Numbered from the stretch's first letter, positions 44,216-54,085 are shown. The stretch is DNA of 63,890 nt from Hydrogenophaga sp. (GCA_020048405.1 JAIFMP010000115.1:1-63890); one strand, 5' to 3'. Program-made: numbers and translations. Notes: generated by a model from the letters alone, not told the origin.

Positions 44216-45424
44216 TCAGGCTGCACGCTGGGGTAAGGGGATGACGTTGGGGGCCGTGCGGGTGTCCAGGTAGTCAGCCCACCATTGCATAAGGGCAACA
44301 CGGTCAGCCAGCAGGGTGGAGCGCAGGTAAGCGGCACGCACCTTGTTGCGGTCTTTGTGGGCCAGGGCACGTTCCACCACGTCACCCATGGTGCGGTCAT
44401 GCTCGTTGGTGACCGTGGAAAACAGGCTCCTGAAACCGTGGGCGGTGGCAATGTTTTTGTATCCCATGCGGGCCATCGCACTGTTGAAGGTGTTTTCGCT
44501 CAGGGGCTTTGAACGATAGGAAGGCGACGGGAACACCAACGCACTGTCACCGCTGATTGCCTTCATGGTCTCCAGCACTGCCAGGGCCTGACGGGAAAGG
44601 GGTACACGATGCTCCTGCCCCATCTTCATGCGATCGGCTGGGATGATCCACAGCGCTTCATCCAGGTGGAACTCTGCCCAGCGTGCGCCCCGCACCTCAC
44701 CGGGGCGGGTGGCGGTCAGGATCAGCAGGCGCAGCGCATGGGCGGTGGATGCGTCGCCCTGGTATGCATCCAGCTTGGCCATGAAGTCGGGGATATCTCG
44801 GTCAGACAGCGCCAGGCGGTGGGTGACTTCGCGGGGCTTCAGAATTTCACTTGGCACCAGGTCGAGCATGGGGTTACTTTCCAGACGCCCATGGATGACC
44901 GCCCACCGATACACGGCCTTCACCCGCTGGAGAACCCGCCCGGCCTGGTCGGATGCGCCCCGGGCCTCGATGCGCTGCACCTCGCGCATGACCTCGGCAG
45001 GCTTGATGCCCACCATGGGCCGCTGCCCCAGCTCGGGAAAGATGTCTGCCTTCAGGGTTTGCCAGATGCGGCCCTTGGTGTCGTGGCTCCAGCGGTTGGC
45101 CTGGTGGTCCAGCCAGTCAGCGGCCACCGATTCAAAGGTATTGGCTGCATCGTGTGCTTGTTTGGCCCGGTCGGCATCGCGGGCGGCGGCAGGGTCGGTG
45201 CCTGACTGGATCAGCTTGCGGGCGGCGTCGGCTTTGTCCCGGGCATCCTTCAGGCCTACATCTGGATACACGCCCAGCGCCAGCCGGTTTTCCTTTCCCG
45301 CGTGGCGGTATTTCAAGCGCCAGTAACGGCCCCCCGCCTTGGTCAGCTCCAGGTACAGCCCACCTCCGTCAAAGTGTTTGCCGGGTTTGGTGAGAGTTCG
45401 AAGTTTGGCGTCGGTGAGTGGCAT
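44216..45424 (-). CDS. P4-type tyrosine integrase (DUF4102 + catalytic domain)
   Basis: 402 residues. The DUF4102 arm-binding N-terminus reads MPLTDAKLRTLTKPGKHFDG and GGLYLELTKAGGRYWRLKYR. The core-binding part is central. The catalytic Arg lies in LTATRPGEVRGARW, HxxR in TAHGFRSLFST and the Tyr in RAAYLRSTLL. It appears intact. The ATG at 45424 fits the family. The gene ends inside the element and starts about 100 bases from the presumed att site, as usual for tRNA-targeting integrases. Confidence 0.92.
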   Translation of the reverse strand: MPLTDAKLRTLTKPGKHFDGGGLYLELTKAGGRYWRLKYRHAGKENRLALGVYPDVGLKDARDKADAARKLIQSGTDPAAARDADRAKQAHDAANTFESVAADWLDHQANRWSHDTKGRIWQTLKADIFPELGQRPMVGIKPAEVMREVQRIEARGASDQAGRVLQRVKAVYRWAVIHGRLESNPMLDLVPSEILKPREVTHRLALSDRDIPDFMAKLDAYQGDASTAHALRLLILTATRPGEVRGARWAEFHLDEALWIIPADRMKMGQEHRVPLSRQALAVLETMKAISGDSALVFPSPSYRSKPLSENTFNSAMARMGYKNIATAHGFRSLFSTVTNEHDRTMGDVVERALAHKDRNKVRAAYLRSTLLADRVALMQWWADYLDTRTAPNVIPLPQRAA

Positions 45425-45521
45425 GGGGGGTATCCTTCGCGATCTGGGGGCACATTTGGGGGCACATTTTGCACCCAGCGAAGAGGAAGCCTTATTCCAT
45501 GCGGGTTTCAAGACGAAGTGT

Positions 45522-45540
45522 GAGTGCGGCCCCCGCACCA
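45522..45540 (+). other. Degenerate copy of the tRNA-Leu 3' end (attR candidate)
   Basis: GAGTGCGGCCCCCGCACCA compares with GAGTCCGGCCCCCGGCACCA in tRNA-Leu (35801-35820): one substitution and one missing base. It lies just outside the integrase gene. The sequence also forms its own small hairpin, so chance similarity is possible. Confidence 0.45.
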
Positions 45541-45576
45541 CCTTCAAGGTGGTCACGCAGTCTCTGAAAAATTGAA

Positions 45577-46545
45577 TCAAGCGCCCCGGACAGTTGTCTG
45601 CGGCGCTTTTTCTTTGTCCGTCGCGCTGTCGCCTCCCGACAACCCGTCGCGCACCGTGGCATAGCGCAAGCGCAAACCCAGTTCGGCTTTCATGCGACGG
45701 TTGTCCAAGCGGCGCGATTCGCTCATGAAGCTCAACAAGGCCAGTGGCAACGCCGAGCGGGCCTCTTGGCGGCCGATGCGTGGCGGACGGGGCTGGCCGA
45801 ACAAATCGGCCGCCAGATCGAAGTAGTCGCCCATTTTCAACTCGGTGTCATCACTGACGTTGAAACACCGCTGCCCCTGTGTTCGCCATACAGCCAACCA
45901 ACACGCGCGCGCCAGGTCATTGGCATGGATGTGGTTGGTGAACACATCGTCTTGCGCCAGCAGCACCGGCGTGCCCCGCAGCAAACGCTCCCTGGGCGTG
46001 CCCCCCACGCGGTCAGGTGCGTAAATGCCAGGAATGCGCAACACAGTGGTGGGAATGCCCACACGTTGCCCCAACGAACGCAACAGCCGCTCAGCATCGA
46101 CGCGGCGCTGCGCCCGCGGCGTGTGGGGTGCCACTGCGCGGGTTTCGTCAACCCAGGCACCGCCGCAGTCGCCATACACCCCGCTGGTGGACCCGTACAC
46201 CAGTGACCTGGGCGGCGTCCGGCGAGACCACACACGTGCCATGGCCTGCGTACGCGGATCGGTGGTCCAGTGGGCTTGGGCATCGCTGGACGGCGGCGCC
46301 AGGTGAAGCACCCGGGTGGCCAGCCCTGACAACCGCTTGAGACTGGCCGGGTCGTCGAGGTTCCCAAACAGGGGCGTGGCACCCAACGATCTGAGGGCCG
46401 GTACCCGTTCGGGCGTTGAGGTCAGCGCCAGCACGCGCATGCCACGGCGCGCCAGGGGCACGACGCGCTGGCCCACATCACCACACCCGACCACCAACAA
46501 ACGCTCGCGCCGAAAACGCGACGGCAAAGCACCCAGCAACGCCAT
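45577..46545 (-). CDS. NAD-dependent epimerase/dehydratase-like (YeeZ-type) protein
   Basis: 322 residues of the extended SDR family. RERLLVVGCGDVGQRVVPLA is the dinucleotide loop, SLVYGSTSGVYGDCGG the Ser/Tyr region and RIPGIYAPDRVGG the substrate part. The substrate is not known. The last codons overlap a + strand terminator hairpin (45580-45615), the presumed ancestral tRNA-Leu terminator. The ATG at 46545 fits. An upstream start at 46578 would add a Cys-containing tail. Confidence 0.78.
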   Translation of the reverse strand: MALLGALPSRFRRERLLVVGCGDVGQRVVPLARRGMRVLALTSTPERVPALRSLGATPLFGNLDDPASLKRLSGLATRVLHLAPPSSDAQAHWTTDPRTQAMARVWSRRTPPRSLVYGSTSGVYGDCGGAWVDETRAVAPHTPRAQRRVDAERLLRSLGQRVGIPTTVLRIPGIYAPDRVGGTPRERLLRGTPVLLAQDDVFTNHIHANDLARACWLAVWRTQGQRCFNVSDDTELKMGDYFDLAADLFGQPRPPRIGRQEARSALPLALLSFMSESRRLDNRRMKAELGLRLRYATVRDGLSGGDSATDKEKAPQTTVRGA

Positions 46546-46634
46546 GAGACACCCCGATTTGCGACAATCCGCAGCCATAGCCGCCCCAGTTCAGGGGCAC
46601 CACGCGGGGTTCACCCGCACCTGATCGATCGAGT

Positions 46635-47672
46635 ATGACATTCCAGATTTCAGTGCTGCCCAGCGGGCGCAGTTTCGTGGCGCAACCGGGTGAGGTTCTC
46701 CTGGCCGCCGCCATACGTGAGGGCGTCGGTCTGCCGTACGGCTGCAAAGACGGCGCATGCGGGTCGTGCAAGTGCCACATGGAAAGCGGCTCGGTGGTGC
46801 ACGGAGCGCACCAGGCCAAAGCCCTCTCGGCCGACGAAGAAGCAGCGGGATATGTGCTGACTTGCTGCGCCGTTCCGCAGGGCGATGTGGTGCTGACTTC
46901 ACGGCAGGTGACTGAGGCGGGTGCCTTTCCCATCAAGAAAATGCCCGTGCGCGTCAGTTCGGTCACTCGCGTCTCTCCTGACGTGGTGGTGATGAAGCTG
47001 CAACTGCCTGCCGCTGATGCATTTCAGTATCACGCAGGGCAGTACGTGGAGTTCTTGCTGCGCGATGGAGACCGCCGCAGCTACTCCATGGCAAACGCCC
47101 CGCACAACCAGGGCAGCCCGGCGGGTCTGCAATTGCACATCCGGCACATGCCGGGTGGCAAATTCACCGACCATGTGTTTGGCGCGCTGAAAGAGAAAGA
47201 CATCCTGCGCATCGAAGGGCCCTACGGCAGTTTCTTTCTGCGTGAAGACAGCGCCAAACCGCTGGTTTTTTTGGCGTCGGGCACGGGCTTCGCCCCGATC
47301 AAAGCCTTGCTGGAGCACATGCAGCTCAAGGGCATTGACCGCCCAGTGACGGTGTATTGGGGCGGCCGCCGACCGGCCGATCTCTACATGCACGAGTGGA
47401 TGCAGGCACACGCTGCAGATGCGCCCCACCTGACGTATGTCCCTGTGGTGTCGGATGCACTGCCGGAAGATGCCTGGACGGGGCGCACAGGCTTTGTGCA
47501 CCGCGCGGTGATGGACGATTTTGCAGACCTGAGCGGGCATGAGGTGTACGCTTGTGGTGCGCCTGTGGTGATCGACAGCGCTCGGGCAGACTTCACCGGT
47601 TTGCGCAACTTGCCACCAGACGCCTTTTATGCAGACTCATTCACTTCGGCTGCCGACAAATCCAACCTTTGA
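46635..47672 (+). CDS. Ferredoxin-domain flavin reductase (AscD/CDP-glucoseen reductase-like)
   Basis: 345 residues. A plant-type 2Fe-2S domain comes first (PYGCKDGACGSCKCHMESG with the last Cys in LTCCAVPQG). Then the FNR-type FAD domain (DRRSYSMANAPHN) and the NAD domain (VFLASGTGFAPIKALLEHM). It moves electrons from NAD(P)H to an Fe-S partner or oxygenase. Betaproteobacteria carry it as a single gene near housekeeping loci and the partner is not known. Confidence 0.85.
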   Translation: MTFQISVLPSGRSFVAQPGEVLLAAAIREGVGLPYGCKDGACGSCKCHMESGSVVHGAHQAKALSADEEAAGYVLTCCAVPQGDVVLTSRQVTEAGAFPIKKMPVRVSSVTRVSPDVVVMKLQLPAADAFQYHAGQYVEFLLRDGDRRSYSMANAPHNQGSPAGLQLHIRHMPGGKFTDHVFGALKEKDILRIEGPYGSFFLREDSAKPLVFLASGTGFAPIKALLEHMQLKGIDRPVTVYWGGRRPADLYMHEWMQAHAADAPHLTYVPVVSDALPEDAWTGRTGFVHRAVMDDFADLSGHEVYACGAPVVIDSARADFTGLRNLPPDAFYADSFTSAADKSNL

Positions 47673-47682
47673 AAGACTCACC

Positions 47683-48660
47683 ATGCACCGCCGCCATTTG
47701 CTTGCTGCTTTGTCACTGGCCGCTTGTTCCACTTTTCTACCTGGCCTGACGTGGGCACAGGCGGGCAAAGTCACGCGGATCGTGGTGCCTTACGGCGCCG
47801 GTGGTCCGCTGGACATCACGGCCAGAGTGCTGGCTGAGCGCCTGAAAGACAGCCTGGGCACGGTGGTGGTGGAAAACAAGCCCGGCGCGGGCGGCAACAT
47901 CGGTGTTGACCTGGTGGCCAAAGCACCGCCTGACGGCCTGACACTGGGTTTGGCTGCGGTGGCCACGCATGCCATCAACCCGTGGCTCTTCAGCAAACTG
48001 CCATTCGACGCCGCCAAAGACTTTGCACCCATCACCCAACTGGTGCGGGTACCCAACGTACTGGTGATGAATGCTGACACGGCACAGCGCCTGCGCATCA
48101 ACACACTGGCCGATCTGGTGGCCTATGCCAAAGCCAACCCAGCCAAACTCAACTTTGGCTCAGGTGGCAACGGCAGCGCAGGGCATTTGGCAGGCGAGTT
48201 GCTCAAAGCAAAGGCAGGCATTTTTGCTCTGCACATTCCCTACAACGGCGGTAATCCTGCCCAACTGGCATTGCTGAGTGGCCAGGTCGATTTCAACATC
48301 GACAACTTGGCCACGGCCACGCCCAATATCCGCTCGGGCAAGCTCAAAGCGCTGGCAGTCACAACCGCTAAGCGGAGTGCCTCCCTGCCTGACGTGCCCA
48401 CGCTGGCCGAAACGTTTCCAGGTTTTGAGATTGATACCTGGTGGGGCGTGGTAGCCCCCGCAGGCACACCAGCCGATGTGGTGCAAAAGCTCAACAAAGC
48501 GATCACCGACGCACTGGGCACACCCGAGCTCAAGGCACGCTTTGCAACGCTCTCAGCCGAGCCAACACCCACCACGCCGGAGCAATTCGGTCAGTTCATG
48601 GCTGCAGAGCGTGCCAAGTATGGGCCAGTGGTGAAGGCCAGCGGTGCCCGGGTGGACTGA
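47683..48660 (+). CDS. Bug family periplasmic binding protein (tripartite tricarboxylate type)
   Basis: 325 residues. Signal peptide at 1-25 (RRHLLAALSLAACSTFLPGL, cleaved near TWAQA). The Bug pattern follows: IVVPYGAGGPLDITARVLAE, VVENKPGAGGNIGVDLVAKA, SGGNGSAGHLAGELLK and HIPYNGGNPAQLALLSGQV. Such proteins are greatly expanded in Burkholderiales and bind carboxylates. No TctAB is adjacent. It begins 10 bases after the reductase. Confidence 0.9.
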   Translation: MHRRHLLAALSLAACSTFLPGLTWAQAGKVTRIVVPYGAGGPLDITARVLAERLKDSLGTVVVENKPGAGGNIGVDLVAKAPPDGLTLGLAAVATHAINPWLFSKLPFDAAKDFAPITQLVRVPNVLVMNADTAQRLRINTLADLVAYAKANPAKLNFGSGGNGSAGHLAGELLKAKAGIFALHIPYNGGNPAQLALLSGQVDFNIDNLATATPNIRSGKLKALAVTTAKRSASLPDVPTLAETFPGFEIDTWWGVVAPAGTPADVVQKLNKAITDALGTPELKARFATLSAEPTPTTPEQFGQFMAAERAKYGPVVKASGARVD

Positions 48661-48666
48661 CGCGGT

Positions 48667-49290
48667 TCAGCCTTTTTCAGCGAGCAACAGCTTTAGGTCG
48701 CCAGCCAGGGCGGCGGCACCGCTGCCATAGCGGTGGTAAAGCCTGATGCGGCCCTTGGGGTCGTAAACGTAGCTGCCCGCTGAATGGTCCATGGTGTAGT
48801 TGGTCGGCAAAGAACCCGGAACCTTTTTGTAATACACCTTGAACGATTTGGCCAAGCCAACCAGTTGTTCGGCGGTGGCATGCAGGGCGAGGAAGGTTGG
48901 ATCGAAGCTGGCCATGTAGGCCTTCATCAATTCGGGGGTGTCGCGCTCCGGGTCGACGCTGATGAACAGCCCCTGCAATTGATCGCCCTGCGCGCCCAGC
49001 AGTTTCTTGGTCTCGGCCAGTTCGGTGAGCGAGGTGGGGCACACATCGGGACACTGTGTGAAGCCAAAGAACACCACCACCACTTTGCCCGAAAAGTCGG
49101 CCAGCGTTCGCATTTGGCCGTTGTGATCGGGCAATTGAAAGCCTTGGGCGTAATCAGCCCCGGTGAGGTCGATGCCTGCAAAAGCGGGTTTGGCGTCAGA
49201 ACAAGCAGAAATCATGCCTCCAGCGCTTGCCAGTATTGATATCTTTGCTATGGATGACAGCAGCTCTCGGCGCGTATGGAACGGGTTCAC
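48667..49290 (-). CDS. SCO1/SenC copper chaperone
   Basis: 207 residues. The copper site is FGFTQCPDVCPTSLTE (CxxxC) with the distal His in NYTMDHSAGSYVYDP. An N-terminal hydrophobic segment ends in GGMISACSD, a lipobox-like Cys. Sco delivers copper to CuA of the oxidase subunit II. The start is a GTG at 49290. It is the last gene of the oxidase biogenesis run. Confidence 0.9.
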   Translation of the reverse strand: MNPFHTRRELLSSIAKISILASAGGMISACSDAKPAFAGIDLTGADYAQGFQLPDHNGQMRTLADFSGKVVVVFFGFTQCPDVCPTSLTELAETKKLLGAQGDQLQGLFISVDPERDTPELMKAYMASFDPTFLALHATAEQLVGLAKSFKVYYKKVPGSLPTNYTMDHSAGSYVYDPKGRIRLYHRYGSGAAALAGDLKLLLAEKG

Positions 49291-49300
49291 TGGCAACACC

Positions 49301-50212
49301 TCAGGGCAACAGGTAGTGGTCGAGCAGCAAGGCTGCAAACAGAACCGACAGGTGGATGAGCGAAAAACGGAAGGTTTTTCGGGCCAAAGCGTCTGAGTAA
49401 TCTCGATAGAGCCACCACGCGTACAGGCAAAACCCGATCGAAAGCACGACAGCGACCGCCAGATACAGCCAACTGCTCATGCCATACGCAAAAGGCATCA
49501 GACACGCTGCAAACAGAATGAAGGTGTAGAGAAGTATTTGTAAGCGAGTGAACTCTGATCCATGAGTCACGGGCAGCATGGGCAGCCCCGATTTACGGTA
49601 GTCCTCAACACGGTAGAGCGCCAGCGCCCAGAAATGCGGCGGTGTCCACAAAAAGATGATCAGAAACAGAATGAATGCTTCCGGTCCCACATCTCCGGTC
49701 ATGGCGGCCCAACCGAGCACGGGTGGCATGGCACCAGATGCGCCCCCAATCACAATGTTCTGGGGCGTCAGTGGCTTGAGAATGACGGTGTAAATGACGG
49801 CATAGCCCACAAACGTGGCAAACGTCAGCCACATGGTGATGGGGTTGACCCCAAAGTACAGCAGCGCCGATCCTGTTGCACACAACCCCGCTGAAAATGC
49901 CAGCGTCTGCGGATTGGTCAGTTCGCCTTTCGCGGTGGGCCGCCAGGCGGTGCGCTTCATCTTGGCATCGATGTGCTGCTCGACCACGCAGTTGAAGGCG
50001 GCCGCAGCTCCTGCCACGAGCCAGATGCCCAGGCTGGCCAGGGCTGCAAGTTTGACCTGCGCCCAGCTTGGCACTCCCGGTACGGCCAGTACCATGCCAA
50101 TCAGCGCACAAAACACGATCAACTGAACCACACGTGGTTTGGTCAATGCATAGAACTGCTGCCACGTCGATGCGGTGGGGGCTGCGATGGGGGATGGGGG
50201 AGCGGAACTCAT
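49301..50212 (-). CDS. ctaB: Protoheme IX farnesyltransferase
   Basis: 303 residues of the UbiA superfamily with about nine membrane helices. [18 protein letters not shown] and [19 protein letters not shown] (first Asp-rich region) and [19 protein letters not shown] (second) are typical. It turns heme B into heme O. Its start overlaps the upstream CtaA gene by 4 bases. Confidence 0.93.
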   Translation of the reverse strand: MSSAPPSPIAAPTASTWQQFYALTKPRVVQLIVFCALIGMVLAVPGVPSWAQVKLAALASLGIWLVAGAAAAFNCVVEQHIDAKMKRTAWRPTAKGELTNPQTLAFSAGLCATGSALLYFGVNPITMWLTFATFVGYAVIYTVILKPLTPQNIVIGGASGAMPPVLGWAAMTGDVGPEAFILFLIIFLWTPPHFWALALYRVEDYRKSGLPMLPVTHGSEFTRLQILLYTFILFAACLMPFAYGMSSWLYLAVAVVLSIGFCLYAWWLYRDYSDALARKTFRFSLIHLSVLFAALLLDHYLLP

Positions 50213-52062
50213 GCGTGCAATCGTTGGGAACTGACAGTGGGGACCGTGGACGCTTCTTGAACGGGCGATGCGGCCCACACACCCGTGAGCACAATCACCA
50301 GACCTGCGGCACCGCCTGTGTGAGCTACAGCCGCAAGGAGCGGCCAGTCCAGGATGACATTCGACAAACCGGTGGCAAATTGCCAGAGCGCAAGCATGGC
50401 CAGCCATTTCGCAACGCTGCGCAATGACTTGACCTGGAATAACTTCCAAGCCAGCAAGCCGATGCCGATGAACACGAGGTATGCACTGAGCCGGTGCACG
50501 TAATGAATGGCCGTGAGTGCCGAGAACGGCAAGGGGTGTCCGAGCGCGTCAACACCCAAGGCCCGCCACACCGTGAAGCCATCGGCAAAGTTCATGTCAG
50601 GCCACCAGCTTCCCTGGCATGACGGAAATTCGGAACAAGCCAGCACTGCATAGTTGGTGCTGACCCATCCACCCAAGGCGATCTGAATCCACACCAGCCC
50701 CGTGACCACCAGCCAAAGCCTGTACAGGCCAGGTTGCAGTTCATGCGGCGGGGTTCTGGTTGCGGCTGGGTGGAGACTCTGGCCAAAATGCAATGCCTGT
50801 GTGCGCAGCAAGGCCAACAGAACCATGCCACCGAGCAAATGCAGCGTCACGATGGCCGGAAACAGCTTCATGGTCACCGTCAGTGCACCGAAGGCCCCTT
50901 GCAAGCACACCCAGAACAGGGTCAGTGTGGGCCACCAGGGCGACACCGACAACTGACGCCGCAAGGCCCATGCCCACAAGGTCATGGCCAGGATGAGCAC
51001 CCCCACCCCCGTTGCCAGGTAACGGTGAATCATCTCGACCCAGGCCTTGCCATGTGTGACCGGACCATCAGGCAACACCGAAACGGCTTGATTGATGTGG
51101 CCAGCTGCGCCCAGAGGGCTTGCATGCCCGTAACATCCTGGCCAGTCGGGGCAGCCCAAACCGGAATCGGTGAGCCGCGTGAAAGCACCGAACAGCACGA
51201 GGTCGAAAGTGAGAAACAGCGTCAACGCTGTGAGCAACTGCAAGCGCCTCCCAGGTGATGCCCCGCGGCTCTTGCGCCAGACCCACACCAGCGGCCCACC
51301 AGCCACCAGCAACCCCATCAACATCAGTTGCGCTGTGGGGCCCATGTCATACAGTTCAAGGTCCCAGGATGCAGAACCGCGCATCAGGCGCTCCAAGTCT
51401 TTGCGGACTTTGGCAGGTTCAGCAGTCGCCGGGAATCGCATCATCCAGTTCCCCATGGGGTCCACCACGTACAGATGGTCAGCCAGCTTGTTGCCCGGCG
51501 CTGGCTGAAGCCAGGCACCGATGTCAGCTTCGGCCAGGCGGACCACCTGAGCGCCAGTCAAACCGGGCAACAGGCGTTCTGGGACCTCTCCATCCCCCGT
51601 GGGCAGCCAGACCCAATCGAGCCGCTCTTTGTCTTTGCCCAATGATTCGCGCAGTTGCCGGCTCAGATAGAGGTGCTTTTCGCACGAGTCATCGCATGCA
51701 ATGTCTGCCACGCTGATGAGCAGCCATTGATCCTTGAGCTGATGCAATGGCAGTGTCTGCCCCCGCACATCTTTACCCACCAGCGCCGGCATGTCTCGCT
51801 GAGGCTCAATCAACTCCCCATGGTTGCGGCGCCCCTCAGGGCGGAGCACGTAATAGGTGAAATAGGACGCCAGAACCGGCGCAAGGCTGACGAGAAGCAG
51901 AAACAACAGCTTCAGCTTGGCCGAACGCGTGCTCCCTGACTGATGAACCGCTTCGCTACCCAGTTGCGGCATCGAATGCACAGTCAGAGACAGCGGTTCG
52001 TCAAAGTGGGCCGCACTGTTTGCGGTTGCTTCGGAGGGGGGAGATGATTTGGAACCAGGCAT
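50209..52062 (-). CDS. ctaA: Fusion of a Sco-like oxidase assembly protein and heme A synthase CtaA
   Basis: One 617-residue frame. Residues 40-225 match the membrane-anchored assembly protein that normally precedes ctaA (helix [20 protein letters not shown], ending RGSASWD). From about residue 228 the CtaA/COX15 sequence starts ([16 protein letters not shown]) with its heme-binding His in [36 protein letters not shown] and [10 protein letters not shown]. In relatives these are two genes. The stop and start between them seem deleted near 51360. An internal ATG could still start CtaA alone. Confidence 0.82.
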   Translation of the reverse strand: MPGSKSSPPSEATANSAAHFDEPLSLTVHSMPQLGSEAVHQSGSTRSAKLKLLFLLLVSLAPVLASYFTYYVLRPEGRRNHGELIEPQRDMPALVGKDVRGQTLPLHQLKDQWLLISVADIACDDSCEKHLYLSRQLRESLGKDKERLDWVWLPTGDGEVPERLLPGLTGAQVVRLAEADIGAWLQPAPGNKLADHLYVVDPMGNWMMRFPATAEPAKVRKDLERLMRGSASWDLELYDMGPTAQLMLMGLLVAGGPLVWVWRKSRGASPGRRLQLLTALTLFLTFDLVLFGAFTRLTDSGLGCPDWPGCYGHASPLGAAGHINQAVSVLPDGPVTHGKAWVEMIHRYLATGVGVLILAMTLWAWALRRQLSVSPWWPTLTLFWVCLQGAFGALTVTMKLFPAIVTLHLLGGMVLLALLRTQALHFGQSLHPAATRTPPHELQPGLYRLWLVVTGLVWIQIALGGWVSTNYAVLACSEFPSCQGSWWPDMNFADGFTVWRALGVDALGHPLPFSALTAIHYVHRLSAYLVFIGIGLLAWKLFQVKSLRSVAKWLAMLALWQFATGLSNVILDWPLLAAVAHTGGAAGLVIVLTGVWAASPVQEASTVPTVSSQRLHA

Positions 52063-52756
52063 ACAGAATGACAATCAGGGCACACAGGCCGAACCATTGG
52101 AAGGCATATCCGTGGTGCTTGTGCACGCCGGAAGCCACTTGCGGCCAGTTGCGCAACAGCCCATCGGCCTCGGCACCTTCAACCGGAAGCAGCTGTAACA
52201 AAGACCCGTTCAGGACAACAGCTTTGTGCTCTTGTGCGAACGAAGCAACCGCGAGATTTTGCCGAATCGGGCCAAGACCGTCTTCCCCGAGCTGATAGAC
52301 CTTGCCAGGTGCGGCCGCAATTCTGCCTGACACCGCCACAATGCCGGATGGGGTGGGAACCGTCGGCAGTCGACTGCGGTCGGTGAAATCACGGCGCGAC
52401 CAACCGCGTTGCACCAGAATCCAGCGACCGTCGGCTTCCAGTTGGAGGGGCGTGACCACATAGAAGCCCTGCTGCCCGTCCATCTGTCGGTTGTCCAGAA
52501 ACACGGTGGCCTGCGGAACCCAGCGGCCAGACAACTCGGCGGGCCTGTGCACCCATGCGCCCAAGTCATCCGATGCTCGGATGTCACGGTTGATCAACGG
52601 GGTGAGCTTCTGGCTGGCCGTGATGTCCGCATCAAGTTGCTCTTTGTATGCTGCGCGGCGCAACTGCCAGAAACCCAAGGATGCGGTCAGAGCGGTGAAC
52701 ACCAAAGCTGCAATCAGCACGACCCAAAAGCGACGGCGTGACGATGAAGAACCCAT
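52001..52756 (-). CDS. SURF1-family cytochrome oxidase assembly protein
   Basis: 251 residues with a helix at each end (FWVVLIAALVFTALTASLGF and [20 protein letters not shown]). LGFWQLRRAAYKEQLDA, FLDNRQMDGQQGFYVVTPLQ and ILVQRGWSRRDF are the SURF1 motifs. It helps insert heme A into subunit I. It overlaps the following ctaA frame by 62 bases. Confidence 0.9.
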   Translation of the reverse strand: MGSSSSRRRFWVVLIAALVFTALTASLGFWQLRRAAYKEQLDADITASQKLTPLINRDIRASDDLGAWVHRPAELSGRWVPQATVFLDNRQMDGQQGFYVVTPLQLEADGRWILVQRGWSRRDFTDRSRLPTVPTPSGIVAVSGRIAAAPGKVYQLGEDGLGPIRQNLAVASFAQEHKAVVLNGSLLQLLPVEGAEADGLLRNWPQVASGVHKHHGYAFQWFGLCALIVILYAWFQIISPLRSNRKQCGPL

Positions 52757-52774
52757 CAGACGATAATCCTAGGC

Positions 52775-53005
52775 ATGACTTATTTGGTGATCACAGCCTT
52801 TGTGGCCATTCTCGGGAGCTTGGGGGCCGCGCTGGTCTTCATGATGCGTGGCAATAAAAATGCGATGGACCCGTCCGCAAAAGCGAGCAACATGGCCAAG
52901 GCCCTGGCGTTTCGCGTTGGTTTTTCGATTTTGCTGTTTGTGATCGTGTTGTTCAGCTACTGGATGGGTTGGATTCAACCCACCGGTATCGTACCCGGGC
53001 GCTGA
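52775..53005 (+). CDS. DUF2909 twin-transmembrane protein
   Basis: 76 residues with two helices (YLVITAFVAILGSLGAALVF and VGFSILLFVIVLFSYWMGWI). The family sits between ctaE and surf1 in many betaproteobacteria. It is the only gene of the oxidase region on the + strand, and its function is unknown. Confidence 0.82.
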   Translation: MTYLVITAFVAILGSLGAALVFMMRGNKNAMDPSAKASNMAKALAFRVGFSILLFVIVLFSYWMGWIQPTGIVPGR

Positions 53006-53050
53006 CGTACAAAGCCTCCAGGGTCAAACACCACTCTCAAGAGACAACAA

Positions 53051-53074
53051 AAAAGCGCCCAAGGGCGCTTTTTT
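53051..53074. terminator. Bidirectional terminator between DUF2909 and ctaE
   Basis: Stem AAAAGCGCCC/GGGCGCTTTT with three-base loop, A-run on one side and T-run on the other, serving both convergent genes. Confidence 0.85.
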
Positions 53075-53122
53075 GTATGGGCTGCGTGAGGGCACAAGCA
53101 GTGCCCGAACAACCTGCGAGGG

Positions 53123-54004
53123 TTACATCCAGTAAACCAGAATGTAGAGGCCCAGCCAGACAACGTCCACAAAGTGCCAATACCATGCTGCGCCTTCAAA
53201 TCCGAAGTGGCGCTGCGCAGTGAAGTGGCCCTTTTGCAAACGCAGGGTGATGAAGAGCAGCATCAACATGCCGACAAACACGTGGAAGCCGTGGAAGCCA
53301 GTCAGCATGTAAAACGTTGACCCGAAAATGCCTGAAGACAGCTTCAGGTTCAAATCACCCCAGGCGTGGGCATATTCATAACCTTGGACAAACAGGAAAG
53401 TCACGCCCAAGAGCACCGTCATCCACATGTATGCAATGGTCTTGGTGCGGTTTCCAGCTTGCAATGCATGGTGCGCAATCGTCAGGGTGACGCCGGATGT
53501 CAACAGCAACGCAGTGTTGATCGTCGGCAGCCAGAAGGGACCAACTGTCTGGAAGGGTTCGACAATGCCCGCAGGCGATGCAGTCGCTCCTGCCACGTTG
53601 GACGGCCAAACAGCTTGGAAGTCAGGCCAGATCAACGCGTTTTCGATGTTGCCCAACGCAGGCACCGAATGCACGCGGGCCCACCACAATGCGGTGAAAA
53701 ACGCACCGAAGAACATCACCTCTGAAAAAATGAACCAGCTCATGCTCCAGCGGTACGACAGGTCGATCTTGTGCCCATACAAACCACCTTCACTTTCGGC
53801 CACTGAATCTTTGAACCAAAGGTACAGAATCACCAGCCACCAAACCATGCCAAATGCCAGCGAGTAGGCACCCCAACCCGAACCATTGATCCACTGACCT
53901 GCTCCAAGGATCACAAAGAACAGGCCAATCGCCGCCATTACTGGATGGCTGGATGGCCCGGGAACAAAGTAGTACGGCGTGGTGCCGTGCGCTGCTGCTG
54001 ACAT
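53123..54004 (-). CDS. ctaE: Cytochrome c oxidase subunit III
   Basis: 293 residues, seven helices. YYFVPGPSSHPVMAAIGLFF starts it, with SWFIFSEVMFFGAFFTALWW, THAW-like EYAHAWGDLN and FHGFHVFVGMLMLLFITLRL. It stabilises the catalytic core of the aa3 oxidase. The ATG at 54004 fits. An upstream frame extension is not needed. Confidence 0.95.
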   Translation of the reverse strand: MSAAAHGTTPYYFVPGPSSHPVMAAIGLFFVILGAGQWINGSGWGAYSLAFGMVWWLVILYLWFKDSVAESEGGLYGHKIDLSYRWSMSWFIFSEVMFFGAFFTALWWARVHSVPALGNIENALIWPDFQAVWPSNVAGATASPAGIVEPFQTVGPFWLPTINTALLLTSGVTLTIAHHALQAGNRTKTIAYMWMTVLLGVTFLFVQGYEYAHAWGDLNLKLSSGIFGSTFYMLTGFHGFHVFVGMLMLLFITLRLQKGHFTAQRHFGFEGAAWYWHFVDVVWLGLYILVYWM

Positions 54005-54085
54005 GCTTACTCCTGCTTGTTTTACTGACTCAAACTCTTGGGACTGGCCGACCAAGGCCACCAGCCCTACGATGGTGGCCTGTTG

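Larger units (their letters stand above)
35821..45540. mobile_element. Decayed prophage/integrative element at tRNA-Leu
   Basis: The element lies between tRNA-Leu and a degenerate copy of the tRNA 3' end at 45522-45540. It contains a truncated integrase at the left, phage packaging and nin genes on the - strand, two repeat arrays, ImmA/IrrE and PemK genes and a complete P4-type integrase reading inward from the right end. Structural, lysis and most replication genes are absent. The mixture suggests a prophage relic combined with a satellite-type integrative element. Confidence 0.75.
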
